A DNA stretch of 64,000 nucleotides, taken from contig CAWDVH010000004.1 of NCBI GenBank assembly GCA_963805705.1, positions 310,001 to 374,000 of the forward strand, given 5' to 3'. Source of the stretch: CAWDVH01 sp963805705 (lineage in GTDB: Bacteria > Actinomycetota > Actinomycetes > Streptosporangiales > Streptosporangiaceae). A program made the translations under genes and the position numbers. Under the pieces are notes generated by a model that saw nothing but the letters and a program-made list of their open reading frames with translations, did not search any database and was not told the origin of the DNA. Shown one piece after another: positions 32,760 to 40,785 of this stretch. How positions within the stretch are numbered: the stretch's first letter is position 1; each line of letters starts with the position of its first letter.

Positions 32760-33257
32760 ATGACTATGACCACAACAGACACCACCACGCAGATCCCCGT
32801 CCGCCTCGACTTCGACGCCAGGGCGTCCGGCTTCGCCAGGGCGATGGCTCACCTCGACCAGGCGGCAACCAAGGAGCTGGACAAGGTTGACTTCGACCCC
32901 CGGCTGCGCGAGCTGGTCCGGATCCGTGCCTCCCAGCTGAACGGCTGTGCCTACTGCATCGACATGCACAGCAAGGACGCCGGGGCGATCGGGGAGTCCG
33001 AGCAGCGCATCTACGCCCTGCCTGCCTGGCGGGAGGCTCCGTACTTCACCCGCCGTGAGCGCGCCGCGCTCGCGTTCACCGAGGCGGTGACGCTGCTCGC
33101 GCAGACTCATGTCCCGGCGCAGGCCTACCAGGAAGTGGCGGCGGAGTTCACCGAGGACGAGATCGCGGCCCTGGTCAGCCTGATCGTGGCGATCAACGCC
33201 TGGAACGCGATCGGCGTGAGCACCAGGACCTGGGAACCCGGCTCCTACCAGCTGTGA
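32760..33257 (+). CDS. AhpD-like carboxymuconolactone decarboxylase-family protein
   Basis: All-helical AhpD-fold protein of 165 residues with the redox motif N-G-C-A-Y-C-I-D-M-H (Cys-x-x-Cys and downstream His), as in alkylhydroperoxidase AhpD. Such proteins reduce peroxides through a thiol relay in the cytosol. The first of two nearby ATGs (32760, 32766) is taken; either is possible. A SnoaL-like gene follows after 46 bases and a MocR regulator after that; AhpD/MocR pairs are common in actinobacteria, so the regulator may control it. Confidence 0.88.
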   Translation: MTMTTTDTTTQIPVRLDFDARASGFARAMAHLDQAATKELDKVDFDPRLRELVRIRASQLNGCAYCIDMHSKDAGAIGESEQRIYALPAWREAPYFTRRERAALAFTEAVTLLAQTHVPAQAYQEVAAEFTEDEIAALVSLIVAINAWNAIGVSTRTWEPGSYQL

Positions 33258-33303
33258 TCCCGGCCAGAGGGCATCCGGCCCGGCTGCAGACAGGAGGTTG
33301 TCA

Positions 33304-33663
33304 ATGACTAGCGAACGTGAACGCGCCGCCCAGCCAGAGGATCTGGCCCGGCTCGTCGTCGAGCGGGTGAAGGCCGGCGACGCCGACGGGCTCGCGGCGC
33401 TCTATGAGCCCGATGCGGTACTCGGATACCCGGCCGACCAGCCGACGGTCGGGCGCGAGGCCATCCGCGCGGTGTACGAGAAGATAATCGCCGCCGGGGC
33501 CCCGTTCAAGCTGGAGGAGGCGCTGCCCACGCTGTACTTCGGCGATATCGCCCTGACCGCGACCCGGCCGGCCGACGGGGCGGGCGCCAGGTCGCAGGTG
33601 GTGCGCCGTCAGCCCGACGGATCCTGGCTGCGGATCATCGACCGGCCCGAGGCAGGCGGTTAG
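33304..33663 (+). CDS. SnoaL/NTF2-like domain protein
   Basis: Small alpha+beta-barrel protein of 119 residues of the SnoaL-like/DUF4440 group. V-K-A-G-D-A-D-G-L-A-A-L-Y-E-P-D-A-V-L is the N-terminal helix and strand; W-L-R-I-I-D-R-P closes the barrel. Such domains bind or isomerise small hydrophobic ligands; no catalytic set can be assigned. AGGAGG lies six bases before the ATG at 33304, which decides the start over the TTG at 33298. Probably cotranscribed with the AhpD-like gene. Confidence 0.8.
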   Translation: MTSERERAAQPEDLARLVVERVKAGDADGLAALYEPDAVLGYPADQPTVGREAIRAVYEKIIAAGAPFKLEEALPTLYFGDIALTATRPADGAGARSQVVRRQPDGSWLRIIDRPEAGG

Positions 33664-33689
33664 CGAACCGGCGGCGGGCTGGCCATGGT

Positions 33690-33800
33690 GGTGGCCAGCC
33701 CCGCCGGTGCCGCAGACATGCCCCCCAGCCTGCCGGTGCTCCGAATATGCCGCCAGCCTGCGAGTGCCGCGGACATGCCCGCTAGCCTGCCAGGCCGCGG
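33690..33800. repeat. Degenerate GC-rich repeats before the MocR gene
   Basis: The phrases GCCGCGGACATGCCC and AGCCTGCC recur with small changes (at about 33708, 33766 and 33794 for the first), giving imperfect 25-60-base periodicity in the 164-base gap. It looks like slippage-derived sequence; a regulatory role for the MocR promoter cannot be excluded. Confidence 0.5.
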
Positions 33801-33827
33801 ACATGCCCATCAGTATGATCGGCATTC

Positions 33828-35291
33828 ATGGCGAAGTCATGGGCCACTTCCGGTCTAGACCTGCATCTCGATCTCGCTGGCTCACGTGTGCGCGCGGCCC
33901 TGGAGACCGCGCTGCGCGAGGCGGTCGGCAGTGGCCGGCTGCTGCCAGGGGCACGGCTGCCCTCCTCACGCGCGCTGGCCGCGGATTTGGGCCTGGCCCG
34001 CAACACGGTGGCCGACGCCTACGGCCAGCTCGTGGCCGAGGGCTGGCTGGCCACCCGGCAGGGGGCGGGCACCTGGGTCGCGGAGCGCGCGGCCCCGCCC
34101 CACGTCCCGGTCGCGCCGGCGCAGGCCGGGGCGAGCCGGATCCGGTATGACCTCCGGGCGGGCGTCCCTGACCTGTCCGCGTTTCCCCGCTCGGCGTGGC
34201 TGGCCGCCGCGAGGAGGGCGCTGAGCGCGGCGCCGCTGCACGACGTGCTCGGCTACGCCGACGCTCGTGGCCTCCCGCAGCTGCGGGAGGCCCTGGCCGA
34301 CTACCTGTCGCGCGCCCGCGGCGTCGCTGTTACCCCGGAGCGGGTGGTGGTCTGCGCGGGCTTCACGCAGGGACTTGAGCTGCTGTGCGAGGTGCTGCGC
34401 GCTCGCGGCGCCGTGACCATCGCGGCCGAGGCCTACGGCCATGCGCGCCACCGGCATATCGCCGAGGTGAAAGGGCTGCGGGTCACATCGGTGCCGGTCG
34501 ACGCAAGCGGCGCGGTCATTGACCAGCTGGGCGAGGCAGCCGCGGCGCTGCTCACCCCGGCTCACCAGTTCCCGCTGGGCATGGCGCTGGCCGCGCGCCG
34601 GCGCCGGCAGGCCGTTGAGTGGGCCGTTCACACCGGCGGCCTCATCATCGAGGACGACTACGACGGCGAGCTCCGCTACGACCGTCCGTCGGTCGGGGCA
34701 TTGCAGGCGCTCGCGCCCGAGCATGTCGTGTACGCCGGCACGGCCAGCAAGAGCCTGGTTCCCGGGCTCCGGCTGGGCTGGCTGGTGCTTCCTGAGCGTC
34801 TGGTCGGCGATGTCGTGGAAGCCAAGGAGTCCATGGGCAGGCTCAGCAGCAGCCTCGATCAGCTCACCCTGGCCGAGTTCATCGCCTCAGGAGCCTTCGA
34901 CCGGCAGGTACGTCATGCCCGGCTCACCTACCGGCGGCGGCGTGACGCTCTGGTCGCCGCGCTCGCCCGGCAGGCGCCGCAGGTGCGGGTCACCGGCATC
35001 GCCGCCGGCCTGCACGCGCTGGTTCAGCTCCCGGCCGGCCAGCATGAGGATGATCTCGTCGCCCGCGCCGCCCGGCACGGCCTCGGCATCGAGGGGCTCA
35101 GCGCCTACAGCACCGACGGAGCGCAGAGCACCAGCAGCCCGGCCAGCACCCGCAGCGCCCACTCCACCCGCGCCGTCGACGGCAACCAGCACGGCCCGGC
35201 GCTCATCATCGGCTACGCGACCCCGCCTGGTCATGCCTTCACTACCGCGCTCGCCCGGCTCTGCGCGGTGGTCGCCCCGGCCGGCCTCTGA
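33828..35291 (+). CDS. MocR/PdxR-family regulator (GntR HTH + aminotransferase fold)
   Basis: A 487-residue regulator. The winged HTH (about 20-85) has G-R-L-L-P-G-A-R-L-P-S-S-R-A-L-A and N-T-V-A-D-A-Y-G-Q-L-V-A-E-G-W-L. The fold type I aminotransferase domain (about 115-480) has the PLP Lys in A-G-T-A-S-K-S-L-V-P-G and the pocket Asp in I-I-E-D-D-Y-D-G-E. MocR proteins sense PLP or amino acids and often activate vitamin B6 or GABA genes; no pdx genes are adjacent, so the likely targets are AhpD/SnoaL. A Ser/Thr-rich insert (about 430-450) lies near the C-terminus. Confidence 0.9.
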   Translation: MAKSWATSGLDLHLDLAGSRVRAALETALREAVGSGRLLPGARLPSSRALAADLGLARNTVADAYGQLVAEGWLATRQGAGTWVAERAAPPHVPVAPAQAGASRIRYDLRAGVPDLSAFPRSAWLAAARRALSAAPLHDVLGYADARGLPQLREALADYLSRARGVAVTPERVVVCAGFTQGLELLCEVLRARGAVTIAAEAYGHARHRHIAEVKGLRVTSVPVDASGAVIDQLGEAAAALLTPAHQFPLGMALAARRRRQAVEWAVHTGGLIIEDDYDGELRYDRPSVGALQALAPEHVVYAGTASKSLVPGLRLGWLVLPERLVGDVVEAKESMGRLSSSLDQLTLAEFIASGAFDRQVRHARLTYRRRRDALVAALARQAPQVRVTGIAAGLHALVQLPAGQHEDDLVARAARHGLGIEGLSAYSTDGAQSTSSPASTRSAHSTRAVDGNQHGPALIIGYATPPGHAFTTALARLCAVVAPAGL

Positions 35292-35423
35292 ACTCCGCCG
35301 GTCGGGACTTGAACTCCACCTGCATGGACCCGGACTCCGCCTGTCTGGACCCGGCTCCGCTCCTGCTGCGACGATGACCCCTGACGGACCTCATGCTGGC
35401 TACGAAACGGGAGGCGGTCCCCG

Positions 35424-36086
35424 ATGTCGCTGGAGATCAAGCGGCTGCACTTGGCTCATCTGCAGGGTCCCGATGGTAATCAGTGGCCGGTGCACGGCTT
35501 CGTGGTCACCCACCCGGGCGGCGCGGTGCTGGTGGACACGGGGGTGGGCGGGCCCGATGAGCTGCTCGGCGACTGGCGTGTGGTGAACCGGTCGGCGGCC
35601 GACGCGCTCGCCGAGCTGGACATGAGCCCCGCCGACATCGGCCTGGTCATCAACACCCACCTGCACTTCGACCACTGCGGCCAGAATGCCGTCTTCCCGC
35701 ATGCCCCGATCTACGTCCAGCGCGCGGAACTGAGCCGGGCCCAGCGCGAGTCGCCGGAGCTCTGCGACTGGTTCGGCTTCATGAACGCGCGGTTCGAGCT
35801 GCTCGACGGAGACACGCAGGTGCTGCCCGGCCTTGATGTGATCACCACCCCCGGGCATACCGTCGGCCACCAGTCGGTCGTCGTCCAGTCCGCCGACGGC
35901 ACGCCCGATGTGCTGATCGGGGACGCGGCCTACACCCCGTTCCAGTACCAGCACCCGGACCGGGAGAAGCTCCCGCCCGGCCAGGCCAGCGACCGGGCCA
36001 GCTGGCAGGACTCACTGCAGCGGATCCGGTCCATGGGCGCCGACCGCGTGCACTTCTGCCACCACACCGACATCATCCACGCCTGA
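35424..36086 (+). CDS. Metallo-beta-lactamase-fold hydrolase (lactonase-like)
   Basis: A 220-residue enzyme with a binuclear zinc site. T-H-L-H-F-D-H-C-G supplies HxHxDH, G-H-T-V-G-H supplies the next His, an Asp follows in L-I-G-D-A-A and a C-terminal His in F-C-H-H-T-D. The arrangement fits the AttM/AiiA-type N-acyl homoserine lactonase or a related lactonase group. V-L-V-D-T-G-V-G-G is the usual second strand. It could hydrolyse a lactone intermediate of steroid breakdown, but no KstR-like box precedes it, so a general lactonase role is equally likely. Confidence 0.87.
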   Translation: MSLEIKRLHLAHLQGPDGNQWPVHGFVVTHPGGAVLVDTGVGGPDELLGDWRVVNRSAADALAELDMSPADIGLVINTHLHFDHCGQNAVFPHAPIYVQRAELSRAQRESPELCDWFGFMNARFELLDGDTQVLPGLDVITTPGHTVGHQSVVVQSADGTPDVLIGDAAYTPFQYQHPDREKLPPGQASDRASWQDSLQRIRSMGADRVHFCHHTDIIHA

Positions 36087-36155
36087 CGCCTGACCGCCCC
36101 GGACGAGGGCTCCGGCCGGCGACGGGCGCAGTCACCCGGCCGGTGCCGAAAGCCG

Positions 36156-36908
36156 TCACGCTACGGGGCTGAGGCCGGCCGCGGTCAGCAGGTAGGCGTC
36201 CTGGTCGTAGCCGGGGTCACTGGCCAGGTCCGCGATGGACTTGCCCACCTGCTCGGGGGTCAGGGCCGGGCCGCGCTCTTCCAGGAAAGTGGCGACGTCC
36301 ACGCCCTGCCGGGCGGCGTAGGCGGCGACCGCGGCCGCGCCCATGCCGGTGGCCGCGGTCAGCTGCGGGAGCACCGACACGAACCTGATGCCGAGTGATT
36401 CCCGCCCGGACTCGGCGGCGGCGTAGGCCGTGAGGAACCTGATGGTGGCCTTGGCCCCGGCATAGCCGCCGCTCAGCGGCGAGCCGCCCAGCGCGGCTCC
36501 GCTGGAGAACGCGACGACCACGCTGCCCGCCGCCAGGGGACTCAGCAGCGCTTCGCGGGTCCAGTGGAACACCTGCTGCACGTCGACCTCCCAGTTGCGG
36601 CTGAAGGTCGCCCAGGTCTGCTTGTGTACCGGCCGCGACAGCGGGCTCGCCCCGGCGCACAGCACCAGCGTCCGGGGACGGTACCTGTCGATGAGCTGGC
36701 CGGCGACAACGGGATCGGCCGCGTCGGCGGCGACCGGGATGAAGGCGGGACCGAGCTGTCCGGCCAGATCATCGAGCTGGGCCCGGTCGCGGGCGACCCC
36801 GACGACGTCCGCGCCGGCCTGCGCCAGGGCGGCGGCAATGGCGCGGCCGAATCCCCGGCTGGCCCCGGTGACTAGTGCTGTTGCTGGTGCGTGCTGTTGC
36901 GCTGGCAT
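36156..36908 (-). CDS. SDR-family oxidoreductase
   Basis: Classical SDR of 250 residues. The cofactor site is V-T-G-A-S-R-G-F-G-R-A-I-A, the catalytic Ser region F-S-S-G-A-A-L and the Tyr/Lys pair G-Y-A-G-A-K. In place of the usual N-N-A-G it has L-C-A-G-A, which weakens the structural motif but occurs in atypical SDRs. The ATG at 36908 is chosen since GGAG precedes it and the upstream 18 residues are basic noise. It follows ipdC on the same strand after a 171-base gap filled by an 18-base tandem repeat, so it may belong to the ipd unit. Confidence 0.8.
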   Translation of the reverse strand: MPAQQHAPATALVTGASRGFGRAIAAALAQAGADVVGVARDRAQLDDLAGQLGPAFIPVAADAADPVVAGQLIDRYRPRTLVLCAGASPLSRPVHKQTWATFSRNWEVDVQQVFHWTREALLSPLAAGSVVVAFSSGAALGGSPLSGGYAGAKATIRFLTAYAAAESGRESLGIRFVSVLPQLTAATGMGAAAVAAYAARQGVDVATFLEERGPALTPEQVGKSIADLASDPGYDQDAYLLTAAGLSPVA

Positions 36909-36987
36909 CCGGCGATCTCCTCGGCGTGCGGGCAGGAAACGGGATGCTTCCTGCGCGTTCACCAGTACAGATCCGGGCGCCCGGCCA

Positions 36988-37090
36988 AACTCACCGGGCC
37001 GTTACAACTCAACGGGCCGTTACAACTCACCGGGCCGTTACAACTCACCGGGCCGTTACAACTCACCGGCCGGGCAGACTCACCGGACTA
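36988..37090. repeat. 18-bp tandem repeat downstream of ipdC
   Basis: Four near-identical copies of an 18-base unit containing ACTCACCGGGCCGTTACA at 36988-37005, 37006-37023 (one change), 37024-37041 and 37042-37059, then degenerate ACTCACCGG copies to about 37090. It overlaps the end of the restored ipdC frame, so the repeat may have grown from the ipdC 3' end. Confidence 0.9.
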
Positions 37091-38170
37091 TCAGGCCGCC
37101 GAGCCTGCCCAGGCCCAGCGCGGCCTCGGCCATGATCGCCTCGATCAGCTCCGCGCAGGAGGGCAGGTCGTCGATCAGGCCGGTCACCTGGCCCGCCGAC
37201 ATGAGCCCGAGATCGGCCGGCCGTCCACCATCGCCGCCCGCAGCAGCATCGGGGTGTTCGCCGCCATGAGCACCTGCCCCCAGGTCAGCTCGGTGCCGCG
37301 GCGCATCGCCCGGCCCTGGCGGATCAGGTCCCGCCAGGTCAGCCCCGATACCCCGCGAAACGCCGCCGCGCTGCGAGCCGACCGCACCAGGCCGCTCACC
37401 CGCCCGGCCTGCTCCAGCCGCTCCACCAGCGGCGTGCGCAGCACCCGGTGCGGCACCCCGTCGACCGCCCTGGTGACCACCGTCCCGGTGACGTCACTGC
37501 CGAGGTAGACCTGCTTGACCGCATCGGCAACCGGACTGTCGCTGGTCAGCAGGAACCGGGTGCCCATCGCGATCCCGGCCGCTCCGTAGGCCAGCGCGGC
37601 GACCAGCCCGCGCCCGTCGAAGTACCCGCCGGCCGCCACTACCGGAATGTCCACGGCGTCCACCACCTGGGGGAGCAGCAGGCTGGTCGGCACCTGGCCG
37701 GTATGACCGCCGCCCTCGGCGCCTTGCACGATGATCGCGTCGGCTCCCCATCCGGCGACCTTCTCGGCGTGGCGCCTGGCACCCACCGAGGGGATCACCA
37801 CCACCCCGGCGCCCCTGAGCCGCTCCATCAGGTCCCGCCTCGGGGCGAGCGCGAACGAGGCGACGCGCACGTCCTCGGCGATGATGATCTCCGCCCGCTC
37901 CTGCGCATCCGGGGCATCGGCGCGCAGGTTGACCCCGAACGGGGCGGTCGTGCGCTCCTTCACTTCCCTGATCGCGCCGCGCAGCTCCGCCGGGCTCATC
38001 GTCGCCGATGCGATGATGCCGAGCCCGCCGGCCCGCGAGGTCGCCGCCGTCAGAGCGGCCCCGGATACGTACCCCATCCCGGTCTGGACGATCGGGCACG
38101 AGATCCCGAGCAGGTCGGTCAGCGCGGTGCGGATCACGCCGGTGCCCGCCCGGTCCGGCCCGCCGGGCAC
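37080..38170 (-). pseudogene. ipdC: IpdC-like flavoenzyme, frameshifted near 37214
   Basis: NMO-family FMN enzyme that, by homology to IpdC (Rv3553), works in C/D-ring degradation as an HIP-CoA pathway reductase/oxidase. I-V-Q-T-G-M-G-Y-V-S and A-T-S-R-A-G-G-L-G-I-I-A-S open the barrel; V-V-A-A-G-G-Y-F-D-G-R-G is the FMN phosphate site and Q-G-A-E-G-G-G-H-T-G the active-site loop. The given frame ends at 37184 after G-R-P-I-S-G-S-C. One missing G in GGCCGGCCGATC (about 37211-37222) would restore G-R-P-D-L-G-L-M-S-A-G-Q-V, ending at 37080 in I-M-A-E-A-A-L-G-L. GTG start overlaps the ipdB stop. Confidence 0.85.
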
Positions 38171-38976
38171 TACGCCAGCTCCCTGTCCCGCAGCCCGGCA
38201 GGATCCAGCCGTCCGCGGATCAGGGCCAGCTCCGCTGGTGTCGGCAGCCGCGTTTCTGCCACATCATCCGAAACGGCCAGCGGAAAGCCAGTGCCGGCCA
38301 CCACATCGCTGATGGCCACGCCGGGATGCACCGAGCGCAGCCGCATGGCGTGCCCGGCGGCCTGGAAGTCGAGCACCGCCAGGTTGGTCACGACCACCCG
38401 CAGCTCGTGGTAGCCGGCGCCGGGCATGCCGAGGTCGGCCGCGCGGTCGTAGCCGACCCCGCAGACCATGTCGACCGACTCGACGAACACCCGGCGCGAG
38501 TGCCGGGGGATCCAGTAGCTGGTCGGGTGGTTGACCGTGTTGCCCGGCGCGCCGCGCACGCCGAGCAGCTGGACCGAGGGCAATCTCCAGTCGCCAATGC
38601 AGGAAATGTTCTGGTTGCCGAACCGGTCGAGCTGTGCTGCCCCCATCATCACGTGCCGGCGCCCGGCGGCCACCACCGTGAAGACCGAGCGGTAGGGCAG
38701 CCAGCCCTCGATCACCCGGCCGGTGTCGCCTGTGCCGGTGTCGCTGGTGCCGGTGTCGCCTGTGCTGTGATCGCCTGTGCCGTTATCGCCCGGCGCGAGC
38801 AGGTAGGCCTCGCCGTCGGACAGCAGCAGGTCGGGCGCGAACGTGAGCTGTGCCAGAGCGGCACCGAGGCCGGGAATCACCCCCATCGGGCTGGCCAGCA
38901 TCGCGCCGTCGCCGCGCCAGGCCTCAGCGCAGGCCACCACGCAGATCTCGGCCCTGGTGACGTCGGTGCCGGTCAT
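38170..38976 (-). CDS. ipdB: COCHEA-CoA hydrolase subunit IpdB
   Basis: Beta subunit of the IpdAB hydrolase, a family I CoA-transferase homologue that opens the last steroid ring as a CoA thioester. The start M-T-G-T-D-V-T-R-A-E-I-C-V-V-A, the segment G-A-A-Q-L-D-R-F-G-N-Q-N and V-I-T-D-L-like V-V-V-T-N-L-A-V-L-D fit the family. Residues about 64-86 are a D-T-G repeat encoded by GTGTCGCCTGTGCCG-like units, inserted in a surface loop and making this protein (268 aa) longer than the roughly 250 recalled. ATGA overlap with the ipdA stop indicates translational coupling. Confidence 0.9.
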   Translation of the reverse strand: MTGTDVTRAEICVVACAEAWRGDGAMLASPMGVIPGLGAALAQLTFAPDLLLSDGEAYLLAPGDNGTGDHSTGDTGTSDTGTGDTGRVIEGWLPYRSVFTVVAAGRRHVMMGAAQLDRFGNQNISCIGDWRLPSVQLLGVRGAPGNTVNHPTSYWIPRHSRRVFVESVDMVCGVGYDRAADLGMPGAGYHELRVVVTNLAVLDFQAAGHAMRLRSVHPGVAISDVVAGTGFPLAVSDDVAETRLPTPAELALIRGRLDPAGLRDRELA

Positions 38977-39926
38977 CCGCGCGCGCTCTTCCGGCTGCCG
39001 GTTGCCCGGCTCCCGCTCCCGCCGGTTCCCCCGCTCCCGTCCGTTCCCCGGCTCCCGACCGCTCCCGGCCACCGCCCGCCGAAGCTTCTCACCGCCTCCT
39101 GGTAGGCCGCCTCGTCGCCAGACAGGAACACGGACTCGAACTGCAGCCAGGCCTGCGGGCTCGACGCGGACGCCGCGTACTCGGCCTGGAACTCCTCATC
39201 ACGCCCGTAGTCGGGCACGCAGCTGGTGAAATGCGCGCCGCCCGGCGTCTCGACGACGCCGTCCACCATTCCCCGGTGGATCAGCAGGCTCTGCACGGGA
39301 CCCTCAGCCAGCAGGTCCGCCGTGGGCACGATGCGCTCGCAGGACAGGAAACTGCGCGTCGCGGCCAGGCAGTACAGGTCATCGAAGTACGGGTCGGGGC
39401 CCAGGTACTGGCCATTGCCCTGCGGGTCCGCCCGGTTCAGGTGGATGAGAGCGGCGTCCAGCCGCAGCGCGGGCATCGCGGTGAGCTCCTCGCCGTCGGC
39501 GTACGGGGAGCGCACCGTGCGCAGGTCCGGGTTCACCCGCAGCACATCCGAGCCGACGCCGGCCCGGATCGGCAGGAACGGCAGCCGGTGCGCGGCGGCG
39601 AGCAGCCCCCAGTGCAGCATGCCCTCGTCCACCTCGGTGAGCTCGATGGTGCCGTTCTGGCGGCTCTGCCGGAAATGCGGCTCGAGCGCGATCGTGTCGA
39701 GGGTCGCGAAACCGCAGACCACCCGGCGCACGCGCCCCGCGGCCACCAGCAGGCCGACATCGGGGCCGGCGAAGGAAACGATCGTCAGGTCGGTCAGCTC
39801 TGATCGCAGGATGGCCCGCACCAGCGCCATCGGCTTGCGCCGGGACGCCCAGCCGCCGATCCCGATCGTCATGCCGGAGCGCAGCTCGCCGACGACATCG
39901 TCGGCGCTGATCACCTTGTCTCTCAC
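38973..39926 (-). CDS. ipdA: COCHEA-CoA hydrolase subunit IpdA
   Basis: Alpha subunit of IpdAB, which hydrolyses the bicyclic (COCHEA-CoA) product of steroid C/D rings. The start M-R-D-K-V-I-S-A-D-D-V-V, the oxyanion-type G-I-G-G-W-A-S-R-R-K-P and the segment T-E-V-D-E-G-M-L-H-W-G are typical; the acidic segment near residue 100 is where the family catalytic Glu is expected. The last 25 residues are a Gly/Ser/Thr/Arg repeat (G-G-T-D-G-S-G-G-T-G) absent from the usual 292-aa form. It follows echA20 after a gap holding three 15-base repeats. Confidence 0.92.
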   Translation of the reverse strand: MRDKVISADDVVGELRSGMTIGIGGWASRRKPMALVRAILRSELTDLTIVSFAGPDVGLLVAAGRVRRVVCGFATLDTIALEPHFRQSRQNGTIELTEVDEGMLHWGLLAAAHRLPFLPIRAGVGSDVLRVNPDLRTVRSPYADGEELTAMPALRLDAALIHLNRADPQGNGQYLGPDPYFDDLYCLAATRSFLSCERIVPTADLLAEGPVQSLLIHRGMVDGVVETPGGAHFTSCVPDYGRDEEFQAEYAASASSPQAWLQFESVFLSGDEAAYQEAVRSFGGRWPGAVGSRGTDGSGGTGGSGSRATGSRKSARG

Positions 39927-39938
39927 TGATGCACGTCT

Positions 39939-39983
39939 CTTACCGCTGCCCCGCTTACCGCTGCCCCGCTTACCGCTGCCCCG
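39939..39983. repeat. 15-bp tandem repeat, three copies, between echA20 and ipdA
   Basis: CTTACCGCTGCCCCG occurs three times exactly, at 39939-39953, 39954-39968 and 39969-39983. It fills most of the gap between the echA20 stop and the ipdA start and lies where the ipdA ribosome site would be. No hairpin is seen. Confidence 0.95.
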
Positions 39984-39999
39984 TGATCACGGCTCACCG

Positions 40000-40740
40000 T
40001 CAGTGCCCGTCCACGAACGCCTGGCGAGCCTCGTCAGCGACGCCGGTGAGGTTGAGCTCGAAGGTGAATCCCTGCTCGTAGCGGTACGACCGCCGGACGT
40101 CGACCGGGTCGATGCCATTCAGGGACTGCTTGGCCGCCGCGATGACGACCGGGTTCTTGGCGGCGATCTCGGCGGCCACGGCGGCTGCCGCCGCGGGCAG
40201 CTCCTGCGGCGGCACGACCTCGAGCACCGAGCCGAAGGCCAGTAGCTGCTGGGCTGTCACCGTCCGGCAGGTGTAGACCATCGCGCGCATCAGGTGCTGC
40301 GGTACGAGCCGGGACAGGTGCGTCGCCGCGCCGAGGGCGCCGCGGTCGACCTCGGGCAGCCCGAACGTCGCGTCGCTGGCCGCGATGACGATGTCGGCGT
40401 TGCCCGCCAGGCCGACCCCGCCGCCCAGGCAGTAGCCCTGGACCGCGGCGATTACCGGCACCGCACAGTCGTAGACGGCGGCGAACGCGGCGAAGCAGCC
40501 CCGGTTGGCACCGACCAGTGCCTCGTGCCCCGGCGTCCGCTGCATCTGCTTGATGTCCACCCCGGCGCAGAAGCCGCGGCCCCGCGCCGCGAGAACGACT
40601 GCCCGCGCGGCCGGATCGGCGCCTGCCCCGGTCACGGCGCCCGCCAGATCGAACCAGCCCTGTACCGGCAGCGCGTTGACCGGCGGGAAGTCGATGATTA
40701 TCTCGGCGATGCCGCCGCTGGTGCGCACCTCAATGCCCAT
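40000..40740 (-). CDS. echA20: EchA20-like crotonase (ring hydrolase)
   Basis: Crotonase-fold enzyme of 246 residues, close to EchA20 (Rv3550), which hydrolytically opens ring D of the HIP-CoA intermediate. G-R-G-F-C-A-G-V-D-I-K-Q-M and Q-G-Y-C-L-G-G-G-V-G-L are the oxyanion loops; G-L-P-E-V-D-R-G-A-L-G-A-A-T-H-L-S-R-L and Y-E-Q-G-F-T-F-E-L-N-L are strongly EchA20-like. It leads echA20-ipdA-ipdB-ipdC, the order of Rv3550-Rv3553. A KstR2-like box lies 19 bases upstream, shared with the divergent SDR. Confidence 0.92.
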   Translation of the reverse strand: MGIEVRTSGGIAEIIIDFPPVNALPVQGWFDLAGAVTGAGADPAARAVVLAARGRGFCAGVDIKQMQRTPGHEALVGANRGCFAAFAAVYDCAVPVIAAVQGYCLGGGVGLAGNADIVIAASDATFGLPEVDRGALGAATHLSRLVPQHLMRAMVYTCRTVTAQQLLAFGSVLEVVPPQELPAAAAAVAAEIAAKNPVVIAAAKQSLNGIDPVDVRRSYRYEQGFTFELNLTGVADEARQAFVDGH

Positions 40741-40759
40741 GGTCGCCGCCCGCAGGTCT

Positions 40760-40773
40760 ACCTAGCGCTTGCT
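40760..40773. promoter_or_regulatory. KstR2-like operator between echA20 and SDR
   Basis: ACCTAGCGCTTGCT fits AnCAAGnnCTTGnT with one change (CTAG for CAAG). It lies in the 45-base gap between the echA20 and SDR starts, the expected control region of the ipd genes. CGCTTGCTTGG within and beside it is shared exactly with the 58.35 kb site. Confidence 0.68.
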
Positions 40774-40785
40774 TGGCAGCCTAAC

